DNA of 64,000 bases, taken from NCBI RefSeq assembly GCF_028453695.1, contig NC_135773.1:18662001-18726000 (forward strand), given 5' to 3'. The stretch is from Augochlora pura. Taxonomy: Eukaryota; Arthropoda; Insecta; Hymenoptera; Halictidae. Positions 45,853-57,120 of this stretch are shown one piece after another (within the stretch, counting starts at the first letter, position 1; each line of letters begins with the position of its first letter). The notes beneath the pieces were generated by a model. It saw nothing but the letters and a program-made list of their open reading frames with translations, ran no database searches and was not told the origin of the DNA. The translations under genes and the position numbers were made by a program.

Positions 45853-48840
45853 CTTTGTACTTATCGAACGAGACATGTTGAATTTTTCTGCTCAGAAATA
45901 TACAAAATAAAAAGATAAAGATATTGTTCGATAAATACAGAGTTAATAATAGCGGAAAACAAACTCAATCACCCGACAGTAACCGACACCACTGCCCCAG
46001 AGTCACTTTTTTCGCGGAAAATGTCGGCTGCAGTCACCTTTCGCAACAAAACGGTTAATTTGTTTTCCTATCCGGAGACTTTTGTCAACGTCCTGCGTGG
46101 GAACAACCGGCGCAATTATACCGGGAAGCGCGGAAAGCGTCGGCTTTGTTTTCGAAATCTACAATTGCGTCTGCGAACTTTGAAATCCACCGACCGGAAG
46201 CACAAAAGACTTGCGAGGAATGCTTCAGCGGCGGACCATTCTGTCAATTTTCGCTGGCAAAGCCACCGCGCTCTGTTAGCTGAATAATGTCCGATCCAAA
46301 AAAACAGCGGAGAACGTTTCCCGGTTTCGCAACGCGGCTGCAACGACGGCGAGGTATCGGCGCGTGACACGCTCGCGGGATCGAGGAATCGGCGACGAGG
46401 GATCGGGGCATTTACTTTCTCCTTCGGTAGCGCGGAAAGAATGTTGCGGTATGCCTGACCGATCAAAGGAAAATTTCATCGACCGTGCCACGGGGATGGA
46501 ACGAAATTTCGTTCGGCGCGAAGGCTCGTTCCGGCAGTAGATTCGAGGCGGATGGCACGACTTTGCATAACGCGTGCTTCAATTTTCCATAGATCCGTTG
46601 AAACGTGAAACGAAAGGAGACTCGCGGCTCCGTCAAGAAAACACCGGTTCTGTCTCCTCGGTCCCCGGCCGCTTCTTGGCTCGCGTTTTCCTTTTTCCTC
46701 CGCGTTTACCTCGCGTCGCGCTCCGGCTGAAAAATTCAGTTTTCGCGTGTCCCCGTTCCCCGGCTGCGTCGAACCTGACAGCGCGCTGCCTTTTTGTTTA
46801 GCAACGACACACGACCGACACGCGCGCGCGCGCGAGCGCGTTCACGCGACATCGACGAACCTAAATGGGATTCTACCGGGAAGTATCGTAAAGGCAGGAA
46901 AGAACGCGCGCGGCGCCGCGACGCGCCGATCGAACGGCGTCCCATGGTGCGTCGATACGATATAATACCATTTCCATGACTTCTTCGCTAGGTACCTACA
47001 TCGTGTTTTTATTCATCGCGACCGTTCGCGAACGGCCGGAAATACATTTCGATCCGATCTAGCCGGCTTTTACGCTATTGCCGTGCGCCATGCCGCTCCA
47101 CGCCGTTCCACCCCGCTGCGCGCCGCGAAGCGAAACGCTGACCGACTTACCAACTCTTAAAAAATCGCATCGTGACAATGGATCGACGCGCGTTAAAGCT
47201 CTCCTCGTCCACCGCGGTGCGAGAAATCTTCCGGCATGATAGCACGGCTCTAAAACGCTAACTACGATCGCGATCGCTCGAATTTCCGAGGCAGAGCGCA
47301 GCTTTTACGAATTATTTTGGAGATACAGAAGCCACGGTGAAATTTTATTGACAGGGGTTCGGAACGCGCCTATGTTGGATAATATTTGAGAATTTATTCG
47401 CATGGAACGTTCGTGTAACAAACACGGGCCGTATGTTTGCACTGCGATCGGTGTTTGTTTGTAAAATCGAGCGAGCCTCGGCGAATAATTTACCGAGCCC
47501 GGACGAATGCTCGTTTAAGCTTGAATTTCGTCGATGCGAGGGGACGGACGGGCATTTGTTCGTTTGGTTTAAAGTTTTGGCGTAAAGCGGAACGTTAAAC
47601 GCATCGCAATAGGAATCTGCTTGGCGCAGGTCTGCGGGTAGCAGAGAAAAATTTCGCGCAGGCCTGTTCGCCGCGGCGAGGAAGAGCGTCGGGCATTTTC
47701 GCGTGACGCCTCGTGGAGATGGTTAATTTAGCAGCGGCGTTCGCTTGCTTGCTAGCACGTTCGACCGTAGCCGGGATTTAGGTGATAAATCAGCGGGCCG
47801 CTATTTGTATCGTGTTCAAAAAGCAGAAACGTGGACTCGGGCGGAAACCAGATAAAAAGGTAACAGGGATCGAGGAGCTCTCCTCGTTTTTTCTCCTGCC
47901 GTTTGCTCCCCGGACAGATTGAAACTACAGATTTATCTTTCTTGCTCGGCCTTTCTCGCATTCTCGTTCCCGCGATCGCGAATTGTCGCCGTTTGCCGCA
48001 TTATCTCGCGGTTTCGTTCGCCCGCACGGACCCGCCGTCGATCCCCGAGAGTTTCCCAGAATTTTCGAGCGTTCTCGAGAGATCGCGACGCGCGATGTAC
48101 GTGGAGAGATCAAGGTTCTTTCGAAATGATGAAAGAACACGCTGCCGCGGACGAAGGAGCGAAGGCGATCGTTAGAGATCGTTAGAACTCGCAGCTGGCC
48201 CGTAAAAATGACGATATTGCGAACAATCCGAGAATAGCAGACCGCAAATAAACATGGCAAACGAGCGGCGGACCTTTGATCGCGTCGCCGCCGCCGGCTG
48301 CTGCAATTTAAAGCGGAACCGATGCGTGGCGGTCCCTCGGCCTCCAAACTTTCTCGTCTTCTTTAGAAAGATATCGCTAGACGCGACTACCACCGTTGTC
48401 GACGGATGCGTCAAGAATCCAATCATCGGTGATTTGCCTTGACTAATAGCGTTCGAAAGAAAAACTAGTCGATCGAACGTTGTCCGAGCCAGCGACTTCG
48501 ACCCGTCCTACTGTTCCCTGTGTCTGACTTGTTTCGCGCTATAACTACTAGATCAGTTAAGTCCACGCAAAAATGAACGAGACGTCAGCCTCATGGAAGA
48601 TCAACTTTATTTATCATTTAGTTCGATACGCTCGATTCGACGATTTTCTAGATCCTTGATACTATCTACCTAAATCGAAATGACCATGGCAGACTTCAGA
48701 AATGGTATTCGTTGAAGCAATTGTCCATCGATCTAGACAAGTGTTGCATTGTTTCATTCAGTAATATGAAAATAACCAACGTTGTATTTTATATCATGAT
48801 AAGAATCCCGGTATTATCTCTTTAAACTTATTGTACAAAG
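45853..48840. other. Long GC-rich block, no supported gene
   Basis: This is the longest GC-rich block of the right half (about 45960-48540). It has an alternating CG run at 46819-46838 and many overlapping open frames, longest 47925-48347 (minus), all Arg/Ser-rich. No domain or splice pattern convinces me. It contains no TTAA element. Confidence 0.45.
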
Positions 48841-48843
48841 CAC

Positions 48844-49136
48844 AGCGGTGAGTAAAATTGAGTCAGCGTTCTTAAAGTGGTGTAACTTTTTTTCAAGATG
48901 GTCTAAATGATCTGAATAGTTCATTGTATAATAACTGAAACACTTGTTCTTAATTTTACTATTGTTTTAATATTACTTGCAATTTTTTTTATTCCAAATA
49001 ATAGAAAAATTGAGAAAAGTATTTCACTCATCGTACAATGAACTAGTTACTGTACATTTACAAAGTCAAGTCAATTAGACCAGCTTTAATAATGATGTAC
49101 CATTTCAAAAGTATTTTGTCAATTTTGCTCCCCGCT
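48844..49136. mobile_element. Long-terminal-inverted-repeat miniature element (293 bp)
   Basis: The left end AGCGGTGAGTAAAATTGA and the right end read inwards, AGCGGGGAGCAAAATTGA, match at 16 of 18 positions. The two halves remain alignable for roughly 90-110 bp (GGTCTAA, TAGTTCATTGTA), so the element could fold into one long hairpin. The flanks are not TTAA; a TA is present at the right, as in Tc1/mariner-type miniature elements, but the left is unclear. There is no ORF. Confidence 0.68.
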
Positions 49137-49139
49137 ATA

Positions 49140-49660
49140 TCTTTGATTACATGGCAATAATGAAACGCGATACTTCACGATAAAGTGATAATAATTTTGA
49201 AACTATAAAATAACAGGAAAGTCGAGTTTGAAACGCTTTAATAATCGATCCAACGAAAAGGCGTCGTTTTCCACGAGACATTTAATAAATCAATACTGTA
49301 GTAACAATATTATAGATATTTATTAATTATTATAAATTGTGGACTCAATAGAAATTAAGGCTATATTGTATAATAGTTGCGCGGTTCAACAACTTGTCAA
49401 TCTATTACTACAACTTATAAATACAACTTTCGACTTTATACGACCACGACGACTCTCTACTTTTTACAACTTAACTTGCGACCCTCTCGCAACGACTTTC
49501 CAAACAAGAATCTTCCGTTTCAATCTCGGCTCGGCTTTTTATACATATCTGCCTCCCTTTCCTTAATTTCTACGAACCCCATATGTGGGCATTCGCGTCG
49601 CCGATCGGTACTCGCAACTTGAGGCAGGTCAACGTCGCTTTCCTTTTTACAACTATGTCC
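49140..49660. other. AT-rich spacer
   Basis: No gene or delimited element is seen. The stretch is rich in TTA/TAA. Confidence 0.5.
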
Positions 49661-49664
49661 TTAA

Positions 49665-49904
49665 CCTTTTAGATACTACGCGCCACTATAGTGGCTTTCG
49701 CGAATGGCTCGTGCTTTACTCAATTGTTTTATTATTTATTAAAGCAAACAATTAAAGTGAAAGTGTGTATATACAATATATTAAGAAAAGAATATATGTT
49801 ATTAGTACTATATATAGATATCCGGAAAAAATATATATTAAGAGAAAATCGTAATTTAGTTACGAAAAACTTCATTTGCGCAAAATCCTGCCGTACCTAA
49901 AAGG
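49665..49904. mobile_element. TTAA-flanked miniature element, family H (240 bp)
   Basis: TTAA lies at 49661-49664 and 49905-49908. The termini are CCTTTTAGATAC and, inwards from the right, CCTTTTAGGTAC: 11 of 12 match. The left subterminal sequence CGCCACTATAGTGGC is a palindrome. There is no ORF of note. Confidence 0.8.
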
Positions 49905-49908
49905 TTAA

Positions 49909-52498
49909 AAAAACTACTCTTAAAATTATCTACAGAGTGCCGAAATATTCCCGATACCACAATACCAAACGAAGTCGTCTTTTTTTTTGACGCGCAGACT
50001 CGGAGTCGACGTAGGGTTCGCGAACAGGGTTCCGCAGCTGCGAAATTGAACTTAATAACCCAATATTGCGATCGAGCGAAAAATACGGGACTTCCGGGAA
50101 AGATTCAGATCCGACGGGGTTAATAAAAGTCGTTACAAAATCTCGTTACCGTTACGCCAGCCGTATCGCGGGCCGCGCTTCTCGGTAAATAGACATAACT
50201 TTGGATCTTCGGAGCATACAGTTTGCAAGAACTTGCAACAATCTGAGTTTTCCCGGGTATATGCTAATTTATCCGTCTACTCGTTTAAGCGCCTCGAAAC
50301 TTCAAGTGATTTTCAATCAACCTTTGCTCGAGCGTGATCGTAATTGTTAATTATAGCGAACCGCGATAAACTCTCCCAAGTTGCACACCGTTCGCCGACA
50401 AGGAATAATGGAAAAACTTTCCACCCTAAATTACAATGTTATTGCGGGAGGTGGGGTGTACACGTGCCGGCTGAAATATCGTTAACAACAAGCCGACCGC
50501 GATTTATCCATCCAGCGCGGCCTGAGTTTTTGTTCTAAAAGTGGTCGACGAAACGATTCGAACGAAATGCCGATTCCGGAGCTCGGCCAAAAGGTAATCC
50601 GATTGCCACGTCCGGGTGAAATGTAACTGTCAATTCGAGATCGCTCTATTCCGTGGGATCGCCGATCACAGTTCATCGTCCCCGTCGCGTAATTACGATT
50701 ACAGGATGCTGCTAATTAACGAAATCACGGGGATGGAACTCGTAATCGAATCGACCGCCACATTTTAATCGAACGACGCTCCGGTATTTTCGATATTGAA
50801 TAATTCCTGCCGGAATTCCGATCGTTATTTTGGTAATCCTACAAAACGGCGCGCGAACGAAAGAATTCCCCGACTGGAAGCAATTTACATCAGCCAGCAT
50901 TATTTCCCTTTGTTGTTGCTCGTTCGTGGTAATGACGACAAGGTGCGAACCTGTCGAAGCGCGCGGTGCGGCGCGGAGCAGCGGTTGCCTCTTCGGAATA
51001 GGACAGAATTTCTGGTAGCATCGGAAAACGACGCCGCGATAGAACTGGTTCCGGTCCGTTCCATCGATGCTTCCGACACCACCATTACAGATAAAAGTAG
51101 TTGCCGGTAAATTGTTGTTTCGATTGGCCCCGCGAACGCCTTGCCATTATTTTCTATTCCCGCAATCTCTGCGGTCTTTCCGCAATTCCATTGTTTCCCC
51201 GCGCCGATTTATTTGCAATTAAACGGTTAAGAGCAAGATGTCCCAACTATTTTGTCTTTAAGTCAATTTTTAAGTGCAAACTGTTACCAAATATCAGAAA
51301 TTTTATTCAATGCACTAAAACTATACTTCGATTTTTCATATATTTCAGTGTTTTTCCAGGATTATGTCCTACATCCTGCCACAGTATTTTGTACAATGTA
51401 AATCACATTAGTAATTAATTTATAAGAAAATAGCAAGCGTTTCTTACGATTTTTGACAAAAGAGATTTAAATCCCTCAGAACTGCTGTAGTATCGATTAA
51501 AAAATGCTTATCACATTTTAATGTATGAAAAATGTAAGACTATTCCATGAATCTTACTTCTTAATAGATAAACATAATAAAAAGACTTTATACGTATATA
51601 ACACTTTCCTTTTTCTATACGTTGTTAATCCGGAAGCACAACAATTGGGACGTCTATCCTAGATCTTGTGTGATCCTAGGTCTTGTGATCTAAATCAATT
51701 GATTTAGACCACTCTCATCCAAGAAACCTCTTTCCCTCCTATCCCTTTTTCCTAAAATGGTACACGACACGGCCGAATCAGGTCTGCTATAACCAGCATT
51801 GCCTCTAAGACTCTACGTTTCTTCAATGCAGCTTCCAGATACTTTAAGAACATCAATTCTTTGAGACTTCTTTATTTCACCCGCCCGGCCATATTTGAAG
51901 CACTTACTGCTCTGTTGTAGGGTCTTCACATCACTTTTATTCTCGCGAGCTTATACTTCGCATATTCCGAGCATTTAACATTTTATTTATCGGAAGTCTA
52001 TTAATAATATTCTTCGAAATAACAATTACAAAAGAATTTGTTACCTGATATTGTTCTAAATAATTCTATGGGTTATGGATGAGATTATTATGATATTTAA
52101 AGATTTCTTTTTCAAGTTCTAAACTGACCTTTAAATTTAAAAGAACTTTTAGATAGCTACCAACAAGTACAATGTTAAGGTGCTAAATTCAATTATTATT
52201 CCACTATAAATGTATCCGTAGTGAAATTTTAGCGCAGTTCAGATTAAATACATCGATAAAATTTACTAGGGACTATTATGTCCTTATTATGTCCTATTAT
52301 GCCCGCAAGAATCACTGAACTATTTATGATGAGTACAATTGCATCAATCGTATTATACTGCATGTCAATGAATATTATAAATCGATCGATTTATTCTGTT
52401 CCTATACTACTTTCCGATCAAGCATTTTCAATCTCTCATCTGGCTGTAATTATCTGGCAATCAGCCATTGTACACGAACAGATAATTTTCAGTAGTAA
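49909..52498. other. GC-rich then AT-rich DNA, no supported gene
   Basis: The GC-rich part spans about 49990-51220. A palindrome CTAAATCAATTGATTTAG lies at 51690-51707 and is followed by ACCACTCTCAT, which resembles the terminal repeat of the 26.8 kb element. No gene is recognised. Confidence 0.45.
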
Positions 52499-52502
52499 TT
52501 AA

Positions 52503-52731
52503 CTCTTTTCACTCGAATGATACCGCAAAGGTGCCACTGAAAGTTGTTATATCACGTTTCAAAATTTCTGCATTATCAAACTTGTTTATATTTAACAACT
52601 GTTAAAAGCACAACTAATATTTTGTGAGCCAGAAGCCTCAATCGTGCTTTAAATGCAATTATATAATATAAAGAAACTACTGTAAGTCAGAAAAATTATT
52701 TTGTTGATAAAATGGCGTCGACTGCAAAGAG
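52503..52731. mobile_element. TTAA-flanked miniature element, family A copy 4 (229 bp)
   Basis: TTAA lies at 52499-52502 and a mutated TTGA at 52732-52735. The left end CTCTTTTCACTCGAATGA and the right end read inwards, CTCTTTGCAGTCGACG, keep the family pattern, including CCATTTTATC next to the right end. It is the most diverged A copy of the window. Confidence 0.75.
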
Positions 52732-52764
52732 TTGAGACACAATTGTGTTACAAAGATCGTTTAA

Positions 52765-53008
52765 TTCTCGGACGCCAGTCCATTTTCGCGACTATATTAT
52801 TGACGACGTCTTTAACCATTCTGAGTTTTGCTCTGCAATTTTCCAAAACACATTTTTGAAGACGTTTCTTGCAGACTTATAAACCTCTCCTGTTATTCCT
52901 AATGCAAAAGAAATTTATCTCATTTAATTATAGAACGTTGAGTAATTAATTATTCGAACAAATTAAATACGCTGGGTCAAGATCGACACAGTCACCATTT
53001 TGCAAGGG
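52765..53008. mobile_element. TTAA-flanked miniature element, family D copy 2 (244 bp)
   Basis: TTAA lies at 52761-52764 and 53009-53012. It aligns with 28180-28419 throughout: TCTCGGA at the left, TTGCAGACTTATAAACCTCTC in the middle, and AATTAAATACGCTGGGTCAA at the right. The two copies together establish the length and ends of the family. It lies only 30 bp from family A copy 4. Confidence 0.72.
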
Positions 53009-53012
53009 TTAA

Positions 53013-56000
53013 AGAAGGAGACACAAGGAAAGAGAATCATTTGTAACCCGTAAATGAATCAATAAAACCATTCTCACCTAAGCGCTTCCATTCGTAAATA
53101 AATAAAGAACAAAGAACTGTTTCGAATTCCTATCGTTCACCTACTCCATACGCAATAAACGGAACTCGTTTTCCGCAGCCGGCTTTTCAGTCTTTGTATT
53201 CCAACTCGCAATCGAAGCCCCGTACTTGGTGGACCGGTACGACACGGCGCAACATCTAGTAATCTAATCCTTTTACCCGAGAGGAAATCGTGCCGTTTGG
53301 TCCAATGATATTTTTGTGCCGAGGAGCTTTTACGAACAATGAAACCGAGGAACACAGCGGGATTAAAAAAGATTGGCTGAGCCAGAACCGGGCGTGTCCA
53401 CGGGCTTCGTTGAAATCAATCTATCCGAGCCCATCCCGTCCCGTCCCGTGCCCTCCCGTCCCGCGCGTCGCAGCTCACCTGCACTCAGCAGGGTGCAACG
53501 TACGGGCGTACCGGTACATAGCACGTAGCCGGCACATACAGTCATTACACTTAGCGTTCTCGGCGTGTTCGCGGACAGCCGAGTTGCTGGAAAGTTGGAC
53601 AGGAGTGGCGAGCGTGCGGGATGGACACGCGATCGCCCGGAAAATTTTTGCACGCGATAGCCTCGTCCCGAAGACTCGGGCCCGAACCCCTCAGGGACTC
53701 TGCGTGAACATAATCAGCTGCTGTCACGAAGAAAACCGCGTTACCGCGGAGCGGAGCCGAGCCGAGCCGAGCGGACCGGACTCGAGTGGAGCGAGGCGCA
53801 GTGGAGCAGCGTAAAGCGAATCATCCACGATTACCCGATGCGCGCCGAAATACCGGGACGAAACGCAGGAGTGGCTGCTCGCGTTCAGCCAGAAACGAGA
53901 GCAGCGGCAGAGAGGCGGGAGAGAGGCGAGAGAGAAGCGACAAGCGACGCCGAGCTTCTGACGTCTCGGTGGAAGAAGCCCGACACCTGGTGCCGAGCCA
54001 GTGACAAATTGCCCGAATATATACCGGCAAATACACTCGGTGTCTTACAGCGGACGTTGCCAACGAGAGCCAGCCCGAGCACCACTCCCCGCAAAAAGAA
54101 ATCGAGCTTGTTGAATAACGGTTTCTTTTTCGCCCCCGGAAATTCCGCGCCGCGTCGGAACCATTCCACGTCAAATCGCATAGAATTATAGTCATCGAGT
54201 TTCTTCGGGCCGCGCCGGATTCTGGGTCTGTCGTTTCCCTTGAAAAATTCAGTTCCGCCGAATTTCAGGCGTCCGGCTTAAATGGCTCGCGTGACACCGG
54301 CGATCGTCCAAATCTTAAAGGCTCGATGCGTCGGCTGGAAAATTGTCCGCAGTTTGATTCGAATCCGCGCGCCCGATCTCCCGCAGCTGTTCTTCGTTTA
54401 TCGGAGACTCGTTTCGGCCGAAATGAAATTCAACGGATATTTGGTTCGATTCGCGGCGAACTCTCGCTATCCGATTGCCCTCGATTCTCTTTGACGAATG
54501 TTCCGAGCGAAACATAGCCGGCGGAGACGTGTCGCGGTGAAAAATTTCGATATAATCGACGACGCCCGTTCTTGGAGCACGATTAAGGAAACGGCGCCGC
54601 GGGAGTATGGGGCGGGTCCCGGTAAGAACGGCGCCACGGTTTCCTCTTTTCTCATCTCCAGATGCTCGGTGCTCGAGGCCGTGAAAAATATCCGGGAAAA
54701 GTTGGGCAACTAACTCGAAACAATGATTATTAGGGTGTAGGCGGGACGCTTTGGTGCTACATAACTTCTGCTCGTTGAATTATGTTAAGGAGCGCCGGCA
54801 ATGTTTACGGAGCCCGCTAAATTCTGTTGCGCGTTCCGCGTTCCGCGTTCCTCCGCATCCGCCTTCCTCCGGGAATAAAGTTATTTAATTAAAACGGACC
54901 GATTTTAGTTTCGAGGAGATTAATTTGCGCGGCCCTGATAACGGAGTTTCGGCCCGAATGCCGCGGCCGGAGCGCTTCGAGCGTCGATAAGTGAAACGAG
55001 TCGAGCGATCCGCAGACGTTTCTACCGTCGATCATGCTGATAACTTTCAGATCGGATCTATCAGATACGAGCCATCGTCGCATCAATCAAACTGCAAGCT
55101 AATTTTCTTGTCGGCGAGAGATTCATTTATTTATACAGAGTATTTCGCTAAAGTTGTTACGGAGCAATATCTCTTTTATCGTTAACGATACAAAAATATG
55201 CTACAGGAACAAGTTGTATGGTTTGAAGAGATATTGCGGTAGAAATAGTTCTTTTCTTGCAGGTCATATTTTTTGAGATTACAAGATCATTGATTATTTT
55301 CTTAATTTGATTATATATTTGTATGACTATTTCACGATAATCGAGATTAAAACCAATCCAAGGAAGACAATTCAAAATTTATTGGAATAAGTGTTGAGTC
55401 GATTTCGTTGCGATTTAAATTGTCTCGTCCAAATCGGCTGCAATACGATGATAGACCTGTTTAACCAGTTAAGTGTATTCGACGACTATATTCGTCATGG
55501 AGATGTGACAGAATTTTGTGTCACGACGATTATATTCGTAATGCATAAAATTTTGTTACAATTTGATATTTAAATTGTAATTCTGGCGAGAACTGAAATA
55601 TACTCGTAAATTTTAATATGTTTAAAATATTTAGAGTTTATAGAAATACAACATTGGCTATTAATATAGACCAAGAATCATCGAGTCAGCATATAGGTAA
55701 ACGGTTTATATAAATTCGGTTTGAAACTTATATTATTGATTGCGAATATGTCTGTTTTGTCACTGTTGTCGTTAACAGTTCGAAGTACCCTTTAAAAAGG
55801 GTCGACCGCACTAAATCTCGATGAGTAGAATGAGATTCTGAAGAGCAGCGCTGACCTAGCAAAACGAGAAGGAGCATTGGAGTTGACAAGCCGAGTGACA
55901 CTCGGGTTATTGGTCGAGCCATGTACTGTCCGTTGCTCAAAAGATGACACAGAGAAAAATGTAGAATCGACTCCCACCAACGCATTTGTGTTAACACCTT

Positions 56001-57072
56001 CGTAGAAGTAGGCTAAACGCGGCTCCCCTATTGGCAGATACGATCTATTCCTCTTATCCCCAATTTCCAGGAAACGACGGACTCGAGCCTGGCCGATTGT
56101 AAAACCAACAACATCTCTTGACTCTCGTCATCGTCCCGCGATTGATCAGGCGATCAATCCCCTTGCTCCTCGCGTCGATTAATTTATCCGTCTTCTCTTT
56201 TATCAATAGAAGTGGGTGTCAGGGGGTCGTAGACAAGAGGGGACTACTAGCAGAGTAAGCACGGTACTCCCCTTACCTCCGTAGAAATTGTGCTGTCTTT
56301 TCTCCAACGGACAGTACAACTTTACAGAAAATAGGTGTGCTTGCGGACGCTCCGAACAAAGCGAGCGAGCGCGTCCGGCAACGCTATTTGCAAGTTCGAA
56401 ATTAGAAGGGGTCACTGAAAGGGGCGATAAGCGGAAGATCGGGATGAAAATGGCGCGAGAGAGGGGTGGGGGTGGGGGACCGAAAGGTGTAACGGCGTCT
56501 CGAAAACGGTGAAACTGCAGAAACGGGCTGGGAGAGTCGTCGGTAACCTTTGAATTGCTCAAGATTACGTTCTGCAGGGCTCGCAGTTTCTCCGGTTCCG
56601 TGGGCTTGATAAATGCTCGCCGGAAAAAAACGTAGCCGGGACCTTTAATTTTTCACTGGCGCGGAAAAGAACGAGGTTGCTCTCCGTATAACGCGGTATA
56701 CGGCTCCTGAGAGTCGTGCGATGCCTGGGTGGCCCGGCTGGAACAAGAAAGGCGGAAAGCGCCACGGATGAGAAAAATTTTCACGATTCTTATAAATCCA
56801 GCTAACGACCGGGCATCGATTTTACGTTCGCTCCCATACGGGGGACCCGCTTCCAAAAGAAGATGCTGATTTTTCATCCGACAAAGCTCGACCGGCTGAA
56901 TCGTTGCCCATTACGCAATAACGCGTCTCATCCATCGTCGAGTTCGCACCTTGCGTCCGGGAAATAATTGTCGATCTCGGCTCGAGCAACATTGACGACG
57001 GCATTCGCCTGCCGCTGTTTCTGCATAGAGTTATACATGGCAGAGTAAACAGCTCTGGTGTGCCCAGATTGA
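53013..57072. other. GC-rich and AT-rich blocks, no supported gene
   Basis: GC-rich parts span about 53140-55100 and 56000-57060. They hold CCCGT and GAGCC pentamer repeats (about 53430-53462 and 53753-53775), a GCGTTCC repeat at 54829-54851 and a G-rich run at 56464-56480. The AT-rich part at 55372-55425 shares about 50 bp with 26716-26768. All open frames appear incidental. Confidence 0.45.
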
Positions 57073-57076
57073 TTAA

Positions 57077-57120
57077 CACTGGGCTTACGTCAAAATGGAT
57101 ACGACACTAGGGACGACCCG
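57077..57120 (+). mobile_element. Possible lone end of a TTAA-flanked element
   Basis: TTAA at 57073-57076 is followed by CACTGGGCTTACGTC, and CGACCCGTCAAAATGACAGGGCA follows slightly further in. This resembles the GGGTCAAAACGACCC part of family D and other CAC-type ends, but I could not find a matching right end. Confidence 0.3.
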
